Both the position numbers and the translations under genes were made by a program. Of a stretch of 7,136 nucleotides of DNA, positions 1 through 6,045 are shown piece by piece (within the stretch, counting starts at the first letter, position 1; each line of letters starts with the position of its first letter). The stretch comes from DATJXG01 sp035500455 (GTDB lineage Bacteria > Acidobacteriota > Terriglobia > Terriglobales > Acidobacteriaceae), in NCBI GenBank assembly GCA_035500455.1, contig DATJXG010000350.1, forward strand, positions 1-7,136, read 5' to 3'. The notes beneath the pieces are model-generated. The model made no database searches, was not told the origin of the DNA, and saw only the letters and a program-made list of their open reading frames with translations.

Positions 1-789
1 GCCGCCTTTGCGGTGAAGACTGCCGCTGAGAAATGATGGGTCGGCATACATGCCGAGCATGGAGAGCACGAAGATGCGCAGGCCGTTTTTGGCGATGGTC
101 AGGGGCACGACGGCGAGGGCGAGCGCGGCTTTGGTCCATCCTGAGCGAAGAAAGAGGTGGCCCAGAATCAGGCTGGTAATGAGCAGCACCAGGCTGGAGC
201 GGATGCCGCTGCACTCCTGGGCGATCTCGATGGTTGCCTTGGGCAGGAGAAGGACAACGCCGTTGCGGGTGAAGGGGACGTTGCTGAACTGGAAGAGGAG
301 GGCGGTGGCCTCGGCTGAGCCGTGCTGGAGGAATGCGATGCTCTGTGCCAGCACTGCGTCGGGAAGAGGGACCATCAAAAACAGAAAAAGCAGCGGAAAG
401 CAGGCGGCGCGGAAGGCGCCGCGGCCGTAGCAGAGGACGAAGGCGGCGAGGCACAGGCTGACGAAGAAAAACAGGGAGAGGGAAAGTAAGTCGTTGGGCG
501 AAAGACCGGCGGAATAGTGGCGGGTGAGCAGGAAGACGGCGACGAGCAGAAGGAGGAGAATTCCTCCCGCCGCGCTGAAGGCGGCATCGGCGAGGATGCG
601 GCTGCGGGCGGAATATAGCAGTGCCAGACTTACCGGCAGCACCAGGAGAACGTGGGAATATTGGTCAACCGCGAGCGAGGAGCCGATCAGAACGGCAAGC
701 GGGTGGTGAAAGACGGCGATCGCGAGCAACACCAGCAGGGCGAAGAGCAGATGGCGTGGGTAGGGTGGACTCGTGGGAGTGCTGCTCAT
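1..789 (-). CDS. xrt: Exosortase/archaeosortase family protein, 3' end cut by window edge
   Basis: Integral membrane cysteine transpeptidase of the exosortase family. These enzymes recognise a C-terminal tag (PEP-CTERM or similar) on exported proteins, cleave it and are thought to attach the product to a surface glycan or lipid. The 263 visible codons stay open to the left edge. Seen: an N-terminal DQYSHVLLVLP stretch (residues 42-52) typical of the family; several hydrophobic segments (about 13-27, 45-60, 75-89, 102-120, 129-142, 198-213, 219-245); VPLPD at 140-144; the catalytic Cys in ECSGIR (C193, with R197); the conserved Arg in IAKNGLRIF (R238); and the conserved His in LHRKGG (H259) just before the edge. 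An in-frame TAG lies four codons upstream of the ATG, so the start cannot be further out. No good ribosome site precedes it. It is last in the visible run, after two FemAB-like genes. The subfamily, and whether a C-terminal EpsI-like domain follows, cannot be told here. Confidence 0.9.
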   Translation of the reverse strand, partial: MSSTPTSPPYPRHLLFALLVLLAIAVFHHPLAVLIGSSLAVDQYSHVLLVLPVSLALLYSARSRILADAAFSAAGGILLLLLVAVFLLTRHYSAGLSPNDLLSLSLFFFVSLCLAAFVLCYGRGAFRAACFPLLFLFLMVPLPDAVLAQSIAFLQHGSAEATALLFQFSNVPFTRNGVVLLLPKATIEIAQECSGIRSSLVLLITSLILGHLFLRSGWTKAALALAVVPLTIAKNGLRIFVLSMLGMYADPSFLSGSLHRKGG

Positions 790-840
790 GTGGAATTGCT
801 AATGGGTTACTGGGGGATGCTCGCGGGTCTTCGACCGGCC

Positions 841-862
841 GGGACGGGCTGAAGCCCGTCCC
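841..862. repeat. REP-like intergenic palindrome
   Basis: Two perfectly complementary 10-base arms, GGGACGGGCT (841-850) and AGCCCGTCCC (853-862), are separated by two bases. As RNA on the minus strand this gives a strong 9-bp GC stem with a TTCA loop. A smaller stem (GGTC 826-829 with GACC 833-836) sits beside it. It lies in the 89-base gap between the third FemAB-like gene and the exosortase. No T-run follows on either strand, so it does not look like an intrinsic terminator. Palindromes of this style are often dispersed REP-type elements in high-GC bacterial genomes. Only one copy is visible here, so repetition is inferred. It could also stabilise or attenuate the transcript before the exosortase. 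Confidence 0.6.
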
Positions 863-878
863 CACACGAATTGGGGAT

Positions 879-2048
879 TTACAGATAGCTGTAGAGCCAG
901 TCTCCCACTGCGGCGGTGGCGGGGAGAGGCATGTAGCGCCACATCCTGGTGGCCAGGGAATAGGCCAGGCCGGGCGAGGCGGACTGCGCGGGCAGGCGGC
1001 GGGTTGCCGGATAGTAGTAGCGGAAGGAAGGCACCGGCTTGGCGCCCCATTTGGTTTTGAATTCCGCCAAGCCTCTTTGCCCGGCTTCTACTTCGCCAAA
1101 ATCATAACTGCGGAAACCCAGGCGGCAGGCTTCGTGGATAGCGTGCCACTGCAGCAGGTCGTTGGGATGCAGGGCGAGCGAGTCGCGGCGGCGGCCGTTG
1201 AGGTAGCAGTGCATAGTCTGGCCGCACATGAGGAGAAGATATCCGGCCAAGAGCACGGGCGCCTGCTCGGGCGGTTGGCGATGCTCGGCCAGCAGCAGCG
1301 TCATCCTGCCCAGGGGGCGCAGGCGATTCCACAGCGATTGCAGGAAGCGATAGGGCCGGGGGAGAGAGCCATGCCAGCGCATGGTTTCAAGGTAAAGCTG
1401 ATACCAGGCGCGGAGATCCGATTCGCTCCCGGCTTCACGGACTTCGACTCCCGACTTGATGGCGCGATTGACCGCCCAGCGGATGCGGTGCCGCTTTTCT
1501 TTGCTGCCCCAGCTGAGTTCGGAAGGATGCGGCGGGAGATCGAGCACGTAGATATCTTTCCAGGGAGCGATGGCCAGCGCGGGGATATGAGTGGAGAGAG
1601 AGTCGTCCAGGGACTTGACCTGGAGCTGGCGGCCGGGATGGGCGCTGACCCGTCGGGAGGCGGCATTGAGCAATTCAGCGGCGGCTTCCTGATCGAGGGC
1701 CAGCGGCCCCGCCAGCGGAGTGCGCGGCAAGGAGGCCAGGCGCCGGCCGGTGGCGTTGCCGTTCCAGTTGAAGGGCAGACCGCGTGTTTCAAGCAGCGAG
1801 AGAACACCGCGCAGGCGGCCTTCGCCATCTTCGCAGATCAGGGTGGAGGATTTTCTGCCGTATTCCTCTTGGAGCGCCGCCACCCAGGCGGGATGATGGT
1901 AGATCATGGCGCCGGGGTGGGCATCCACAAACTCGGCCCAACGCGGCTCGTCGGAGGAGCTGGCTTCGCGCACGCGCAGGGAGCCGTGGCCGGAGGCGGG
2001 AAACGCGGCGATCACTTGTTCCTCATCGGTGAGCGTAGCAGGACTCAT
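879..2048 (-). CDS. FemAB/GNAT-like protein (third of three), tandem paralogue
   Basis: 389-residue soluble protein of the FemAB-like acyl-CoA N-acyltransferase superfamily (Acetyltransf_6 type). Members transfer an acyl or aminoacyl group to an amine; the exosortase-linked versions have no settled substrate. Seen: an N-terminal half with AHPGAMIYHHPAW (43-55) and SLPRTPLAGPLAL (106-118); a basic segment with KRHRIRWAVNRAIKSG (185-200) opening the second GNAT-like fold; then HPNDLLQWHAIHEACRLG (294-311), SYDFGEV (314-320) and LAEFKTKWGA (327-336), the usual closing block of this family. The tail ends in DWLYSYL. The start is the ATG at 2048, preceded by AAGAGA about ten bases away. It places the conserved SSSD segment at residues 30-33, as in the neighbouring paralogue (30-32). 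An upstream in-frame ATG at 2126 with a close GAGG would add 26 residues and cannot be excluded. It is clearly paralogous to the gene at 2193-3353, and a shared role in modifying a surface glycan is inferred. Confidence 0.85.
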   Translation of the reverse strand: MSPATLTDEEQVIAAFPASGHGSLRVREASSSDEPRWAEFVDAHPGAMIYHHPAWVAALQEEYGRKSSTLICEDGEGRLRGVLSLLETRGLPFNWNGNATGRRLASLPRTPLAGPLALDQEAAAELLNAASRRVSAHPGRQLQVKSLDDSLSTHIPALAIAPWKDIYVLDLPPHPSELSWGSKEKRHRIRWAVNRAIKSGVEVREAGSESDLRAWYQLYLETMRWHGSLPRPYRFLQSLWNRLRPLGRMTLLLAEHRQPPEQAPVLLAGYLLLMCGQTMHCYLNGRRRDSLALHPNDLLQWHAIHEACRLGFRSYDFGEVEAGQRGLAEFKTKWGAKPVPSFRYYYPATRRLPAQSASPGLAYSLATRMWRYMPLPATAAVGDWLYSYL

Positions 2049-2100
2049 AGGCGATGTTCTCTTATCAGTGGCGGAAAGCTCCTGACTAACCCGACTCCGG

Positions 2101-2142
2101 GGGCCTTGGTTGATTCCGGGGACCATGTCCCTCAGGGCCTTG
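2101..2142. repeat. Small inverted and direct repeats between the tandem FemAB-like genes
   Basis: The 144-base gap between the two tandem FemAB-like genes holds a 5-bp hairpin, GGGAC (2119-2123) and GTCCC (2127-2131) around CAT. Overlapping it is CCC-TCA-GGG (2129-2137). It also holds an 8-base direct repeat, GGGCCTTG, at 2101-2108 and 2135-2142. The alternative ATG of the downstream gene (2126) lies in the hairpin loop. This could be a degraded repeat element or chance in GC-rich sequence. No function is assigned. Confidence 0.35.
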
Positions 2143-2192
2143 TCCAGCGATGAAAGTGCTGGCCCCGCCAGAACCGAATTCTCCCCAGGGCT

Positions 2193-3353
2193 CTACAGAT
2201 AGCCATAGAGCCAGTCACTCAAGCGCCGGGCGGCGAGGTTCGGCATCCGCTCCCAGGCGGCCTTGGCCAAGCCGCGAAAACCGGGCCGCGAGGGCTCGGC
2301 GGCCACCGGCAGTGGCGGCTGCGGAAAGTAATACCGCTCGAGACGCGACGCGCGGGTGTTCCACTTGCCCTTGAACTGCGCCAGGCCAGCATCGCCCTCG
2401 GGGACTTCCCCGAAGTCGTAGCTGCGATAGCCGAGGCGGCAGGCTTCGTGGATCGCCTCCCAGTGCAGGAGGTCGTTGGCGTGAGCGTATTCCGGCTCTT
2501 CGATCCAACCACCGAAAGCGAAGAAAGCAGTTCCCGCGCCCTCCCTCGCGCCTACTACGAGCACGCCGGCAACCACCTTCCCGTTACGTTTGGCTAGCCA
2601 AAGGCGCATAAGGTCGCGGGGACGCAACACATCCCAGATCGCCTTGAACAGCCGCCAGGACCGCATCATCACCTGGTTGCGCTGCATGGTACGGGCGTAG
2701 ACCGCGTACCAGGCGGCCAGGTCAGCTTCACTTTCGGCGGGCGCGGGGCGCAGCCCCTGGCGGATGGCTTTATCGACACCGCGCTTGATCTGCGAGTGCT
2801 TGTTGGAGTTGCCGAAGCGGATCTCCGCAGGACGAGGCGGAAGTTCGAGAGTGTGAAAGACGCGCCACGGCCAAACTGTAAGTGGCGACGCCCATTGCAG
2901 GGGATGTACGGTCTTGATCTCAAGCCTGGTGCCCGGCTCCGAGCTGGCCCGGTCCACCGCGGCCTGCAGTAGAACGGCGGTCGCAGAGGAATGCAGCGCC
3001 AGCGGACCGGCAACAGGAGTGCGCGGCAGCGATGAGAGGCGGCGGCCACCCATGGGGCCGCCAAACGCCGCCAGGCCGGCCGGCATGCCCCTGGTATAGA
3101 ACAGCGGCAACACCCCGGCCAGTTCGCCGCTGCCATCTTCGCTGGCCAGAATTAAGGAGCGTCCGCGATATTCGCGCTCCAGCACTTGCAGCCATTCGGG
3201 ATAGTGAAAGACAACGGCCTGGGGATGGGCGGTTACGAAACGCCGGTAACGGGGATCGGAAGAAGAGGCGATCTCCGCGGCGCGCAGGGGTTCGGGGTGC
3301 AGCGCGGCCAGCGCTTGCCGGGAGGCGGTTGTAATCGGTGCCACGATCTCCAC
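2193..3353 (-). CDS. FemAB/GNAT-like protein (second of three), GTG start
   Basis: 386-residue protein of the FemAB-like N-acyltransferase superfamily, clearly paralogous to the next gene downstream. Shared landmarks: SSSDPRY (30-36), AHPQAVVFHYPEW (42-54), EDGSGELAGVLPLFYTRGMP (72-91), SLPRTPVAGPLAL (108-120), the basic HSQIKRGVDKAIRQG (186-200), HANDLLHWEAIHEACRLG (291-308), SYDFGEVPEGDAGLAQFKGK (311-330) and a C-terminal DWLYGYL. The frame is open to 3467, but that would overlap the deacetylase end by about 90 bases with an arginine-rich leader unlike the paralogue. The GTG at 3353 has AAGGA nine bases upstream, begins 22 bases after the deacetylase stop and gives an N-terminus the same length as the paralogue, so it is preferred. 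Soluble, with no signal peptide. Family knowledge suggests aminoacyl or acyl transfer in envelope glycan assembly. The substrate is unknown. Confidence 0.87.
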   Translation of the reverse strand: MEIVAPITTASRQALAALHPEPLRAAEIASSSDPRYRRFVTAHPQAVVFHYPEWLQVLEREYRGRSLILASEDGSGELAGVLPLFYTRGMPAGLAAFGGPMGGRRLSSLPRTPVAGPLALHSSATAVLLQAAVDRASSEPGTRLEIKTVHPLQWASPLTVWPWRVFHTLELPPRPAEIRFGNSNKHSQIKRGVDKAIRQGLRPAPAESEADLAAWYAVYARTMQRNQVMMRSWRLFKAIWDVLRPRDLMRLWLAKRNGKVVAGVLVVGAREGAGTAFFAFGGWIEEPEYAHANDLLHWEAIHEACRLGYRSYDFGEVPEGDAGLAQFKGKWNTRASRLERYYFPQPPLPVAAEPSRPGFRGLAKAAWERMPNLAARRLSDWLYGYL

Positions 3354-3362
3354 TGATGAATA

Positions 3363-3367
3363 TCCTT
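3363..3367 (-). promoter_or_regulatory. Ribosome binding site deciding a GTG start
   Basis: The minus strand reads AAGGA, followed by nine bases and the GTG at 3353-3351. It lies inside the 22-base gap after the deacetylase stop codon (TAG at 3378-3376). It is the best Shine-Dalgarno match near this gene and supports the GTG start over the more distant in-frame ATG candidates. Confidence 0.6.
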
Positions 3368-3375
3368 GCGGCTTT

Positions 3376-4794
3376 CTAATGAACGGGCGCCGCCGAGCGC
3401 TGCGATGAAGCCGCAGAAGTAGCGGCGTGCGGCGCGAGGCGATAGACGATCCGGCCATCAGCCACACTGGCGAAGGCCAGCCGCGCCCGCTCGCTTCCCT
3501 GCCCTTCGATGCGCCATTGGCCGCCGCGCTGTATCAGTCGCATCTGATCTCTCTGCCGCCACCAGGTGTTCACATCGCGCGGCAGCGCCACCCAGACATT
3601 GCGCTGGTCGCGCAGGCGAGTGTAGAGCTGCAGCAGTTCACGGTAGATCTGCCGCTCGCGCGGCCCGCGAATGTAATCGGGATGCACGATGCAATTGATC
3701 AGGCCATGATGCTCGAGGATGATTTCGCTCTGCTGCGTCCACAGATTCAGGGAATAGTCATTCAGAATGTGGAAGAGCGAGTAGTCCTGCGTCATGGTAA
3801 CCGGCAGTTCGACCAGGCCGCCTACGAAGTAGGGCATCACCGTGCAGCAGCCGCCGCGCTGGGGATCGAGGTGAGCGACGCTGGGCACGGAACTGTCATA
3901 TTCGAATTCCAGGAATTCGAACCAGTCCTGGTTGCGGTAAAGGACCGGAGAGCGGAAGCCGACGGCGCCGTATTGTCGCGCGTATTGGTTGATTTTGGCG
4001 GCGCTTCTGCGGAACGACTCCTTATCGCGGAACAGATAGCCGTCATGGTTCAGGCCTTGCACGTTGATCTCCTGGCCACGGTCGCGCAGCATATTCAGGT
4101 AGCCTTCGGTGACCTGGTAGCGCTCCTCGGGGACAATCTGCAAAGAGGAGGGAATGCCGAAGGAAGCGTTGAGGTCCAGGATGAGCGGCGATAGTTCAAC
4201 GCCGGCCTCGGTTTCTACATCGTGGGTCATGACTGCGCAGGCCTGCGCGCCCTCGGGCCAGAACCAGATAAAGGGAACGCTATCTCCGGTACTGCCGCGA
4301 ATCGCCAATGCCAGAAGCCGAGTGAGCAATTTGTCCACCATCGCATCGACCGGCCACTGCGGAAAAGCCAGATTGCGCCATCCGTTCAGGTGCACCTTCT
4401 GCAGATGCTTGCGCACGAATACCGGCAGCACCGGGCGGGCCACGTAATAGGCGTTGCGGAGGGCGCGGCGCAGGCTTCCCGGAGCGGAAGAGGCCTGGTC
4501 CACATAGCGCTCGCCGCGCAGGCTGCGGACGACTTCATCGGGATCGAATGGGAGTTCGATCTCTGATCCCAGAAAGCGCACGCCGCTCGAAAGGTCAGGC
4601 AGGCGGGCGGCGGATTGCGCCGGCGCGCAGGTCTGCGCGGTTCGGCCGTAGCCGACGATGCCATCCTCCAGGCTGAAGAAGCGGGGCGCCTCTGCCAGGC
4701 TCCCGGCCAGTCGGAACGCGGCGGGCGCGTCAGTGCAGCGGAAGTAGCGGACCAGTTCTTCCTGCATGGAACGGACTTGTTCCCGTTTTGGCAT
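3376..4794 (-). CDS. Large NodB-type polysaccharide deacetylase-like protein
   Basis: 472-residue protein built around a NodB/carbohydrate esterase 4-like fold, expected to remove N- or O-acetyl groups from a polysaccharide. Seen: an N-terminal region of about 170 residues with no domain I can name, containing RPVLPVFVRKHLQ (120-132) and FPQWPVD (144-150); then FIWFWPEG (175-182) and MTHDVE (189-194), the first NodB motif with a candidate metal Asp D192; GLNHDGYLF (247-255) in the place of motif 2; GFRSPVLYRN (279-288) as motif 3; LVELPVTMTQD (327-337); and IVHPDYI (369-375) as the last motif His. A short C-terminal region (about 398-455, rich in W and R, ending VYRL) follows. Usual NodB domains are about 200 residues, so this is an enlarged form. 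Motif 2 lacks the second His of the classic HxxxH. No signal peptide is evident. The ATG at 4794 directly follows an in-frame TTG; neither this nor the ATG at 4764 has a strong ribosome site. It lies between FemAB-like genes in an exosortase locus, where deacetylases are common. Confidence 0.85.
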   Translation of the reverse strand: MPKREQVRSMQEELVRYFRCTDAPAAFRLAGSLAEAPRFFSLEDGIVGYGRTAQTCAPAQSAARLPDLSSGVRFLGSEIELPFDPDEVVRSLRGERYVDQASSAPGSLRRALRNAYYVARPVLPVFVRKHLQKVHLNGWRNLAFPQWPVDAMVDKLLTRLLALAIRGSTGDSVPFIWFWPEGAQACAVMTHDVETEAGVELSPLILDLNASFGIPSSLQIVPEERYQVTEGYLNMLRDRGQEINVQGLNHDGYLFRDKESFRRSAAKINQYARQYGAVGFRSPVLYRNQDWFEFLEFEYDSSVPSVAHLDPQRGGCCTVMPYFVGGLVELPVTMTQDYSLFHILNDYSLNLWTQQSEIILEHHGLINCIVHPDYIRGPRERQIYRELLQLYTRLRDQRNVWVALPRDVNTWWRQRDQMRLIQRGGQWRIEGQGSERARLAFASVADGRIVYRLAPHAATSAASSQRSAAPVH

Positions 4795-4797
4795 CAA

Positions 4798-4977
4798 TTC
4801 TCTAGGTTTGAGCGGTGTAAGCAGCGCTGCACCGGCCAGTCTGCAGCGCGGGAGCCTTAAATGTAGCTAATTTTGCTTCGCGGCGCTTTAAGCCGGCATG
4901 GAACCAAGTCAACATTCATGGCAGAGGGCGCGGAGGAATATGGTCCCCCCGGAAGCCTGGATTTCCGCAGCCAGAAC
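4798..4977 (-). promoter_or_regulatory. Widest intergenic gap, possible weak internal promoter
   Basis: About 180 bases without a convincing gene separate the first FemAB-like gene from the deacetylase. On the minus strand TTGACT (4912-4907) is a good -35 match. The nearest -10 candidates, TAAAGC (4890-4885, spacer 16) or a TACATT further on, are poor. A 20-codon ATG frame (4857-4919) overlaps it and has no ribosome site. This is the likeliest place for a second transcription start in the cluster, but the evidence is thin. I see no terminator or riboswitch-like structure. Confidence 0.25.
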
Positions 4978-6045
4978 TCAGCCGGCATGCTTGTACAAGG
5001 TTTTTCCCAGCAGGATCAAAAGAGAGTCCGGCAGCCTCGCCAAAAGCTGCCGCCCAGCTTGCTTACCCCGGCTGAAGACAGGAGCGTGATTGGCGGCCGG
5101 GGGAAAACGCCAGTAAGCCAGGGGGAATTCGCGGCTTCCCCATTTTGCTTTGAAGCGCAGCAGACCTGGGTTGTCGAGATCGGAGCGTCCCAGGTCGAAG
5201 ACCCGCGCGTCTTCCTGCTTGGCTTGCTGGATAGTCCGCCAGAAAAGCAGCGTGGTGCCATGCAGGTTGTTGAAGCGGGGATCGGAGCAGCCGTACTTGT
5301 ACACCATGGCGCGGTTATAGAACAACGTCAGAATGCTGGCGACGGGCTGGCCGTCGCTGGACACCACACGAATCCTGGCCTCCCGGCCCAGCGCCTCCAA
5401 CAGGTTGCGGAACCATTGCAGGGGCTGAGGCGGCAGGCGATGGCGGCGCCGGGTGAGAACCTGCAAGTGGTAGAACTTTTTCAGCAATGCCGGCGAGGTT
5501 CCTTCCTCATAAGTGAGCGGCAGCCGCTCGGCGCGGCGGATGCCGCGCTGGATGGAACTTTTGTCGAAAGCCTGGAAGAGCAGGTCGAGATCAGGCTGCA
5601 GGTCGAGGCGGTGAAGACGATAGGCATTTCCCGGGCGCAGACGAGTGTGCTGTTCGATCGTCGTAGGCGGCAGAGCGTCTCCTAAGGCTTGAGGCGGCAA
5701 TGGCCGGATCTCGACGTAGCGCGCCGAACGCGCCGGCTGGCCGCAGATTTGTTCGAGCACCTCATATAAGTCGGCGCTGCGGCTAAACAGCGGCTGGCAA
5801 TGGTCGGCAAAGGGCAGCGAGACCAGGCGCTCGCCCGTCAACCAGCTCCGGATACGGCAGAAAGGCAGGCCATTCGCAAGCTCGCGGCCGGGCGGCGTAG
5901 TGGTGAGCACGAATGGCTCATAGCCATAGGTGCGGCGCAAGGCCTGCAGCCAGCCGGGAGTGTGAAAGATCGAGGCCGCGGGCTGGGAATGCAGAAAGTC
6001 AGCCCAGCGGGGATCGTTCAGTGGGTCAATCCGATAGACCGACAT
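4978..6045 (-). CDS. FemAB-like protein (first of three), exosortase-system type
   Basis: 355-residue FemAB/GNAT-superfamily protein resembling the FemAB proteins that accompany exosortase/PEP-CTERM exopolysaccharide loci. Seen: DPRWADFLHSQPAASIFHTP (11-30) followed by GWLQALRRTYGYEP (31-44); SLPFADHCQPLF (76-87); basic DKSSIQRGIRRAE (161-173), the usual entry to the second acyltransferase fold; SDGQPVASILTLFYNRAMVY (230-249); YGCSDPRFNNLHGTTLLFW (251-269); and the family's closing block FDLGRSDLDNPGLLRFKAKW (283-302). It is shorter and clearly more distant from the other two than they are from each other: it has SLPFADHCQPL instead of SLPRTPxAGPLAL and a different C-terminus. The ATG at 6045 lies inside the end of the glycosyltransferase gene (20-base overlap), which suggests translational coupling; no separate ribosome site of the usual spacing is seen. 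Soluble, no signal peptide. The acceptor is not known; transfer of an amino acid or acyl group to a glycan or lipid precursor is inferred. Confidence 0.88.
   Translation of the reverse strand: MSVYRIDPLNDPRWADFLHSQPAASIFHTPGWLQALRRTYGYEPFVLTTTPPGRELANGLPFCRIRSWLTGERLVSLPFADHCQPLFSRSADLYEVLEQICGQPARSARYVEIRPLPPQALGDALPPTTIEQHTRLRPGNAYRLHRLDLQPDLDLLFQAFDKSSIQRGIRRAERLPLTYEEGTSPALLKKFYHLQVLTRRRHRLPPQPLQWFRNLLEALGREARIRVVSSDGQPVASILTLFYNRAMVYKYGCSDPRFNNLHGTTLLFWRTIQQAKQEDARVFDLGRSDLDNPGLLRFKAKWGSREFPLAYWRFPPAANHAPVFSRGKQAGRQLLARLPDSLLILLGKTLYKHAG

Noticed and set aside
50..430. A 126-codon open frame on the plus strand near the left edge.
   Set aside because: It is the complement of the exosortase, including its catalytic Cys and Arg segments. 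The Arg/Ala-rich product is not protein-like.
841..862. Palindrome as an intrinsic terminator ending the operon before the exosortase.
   Set aside because: No T-run follows the stem on either strand, and the exosortase follows in the same direction, so a REP-like or mRNA-structure role fits better.
621..2153. A 510-codon open frame on the plus strand.
   Set aside because: It lies antisense to the exosortase start and the whole third FemAB-like gene, both of which have recognisable family motifs. Its product is Gly/Ala/Arg-rich with no domain, as expected from the complement of GC-rich coding sequence. Part of it is just the translation of the palindrome.
3354..3467. Upstream extension of the second FemAB-like gene to 3467.
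   Set aside because: It would overlap the deacetylase end by about 90 bases with an Arg-rich leader missing from the paralogue. The GTG at 3353 has a proper ribosome site.
3427..4194. A 255-codon open frame on the plus strand.
   Set aside because: It is antisense to the deacetylase motifs and shows no recognisable domain; a shadow frame of high-GC coding sequence.
4857..4919. A 20-codon minus-strand open frame in the largest gap.
   Set aside because: No ribosome site, no hydrophobic or leader-peptide character and no regulatory codon run; chance is sufficient.
4873..5685. A 270-codon open frame on the plus strand.
   Set aside because: It is antisense to the first FemAB-like gene, which has clear family blocks. 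The plus-strand product has none.
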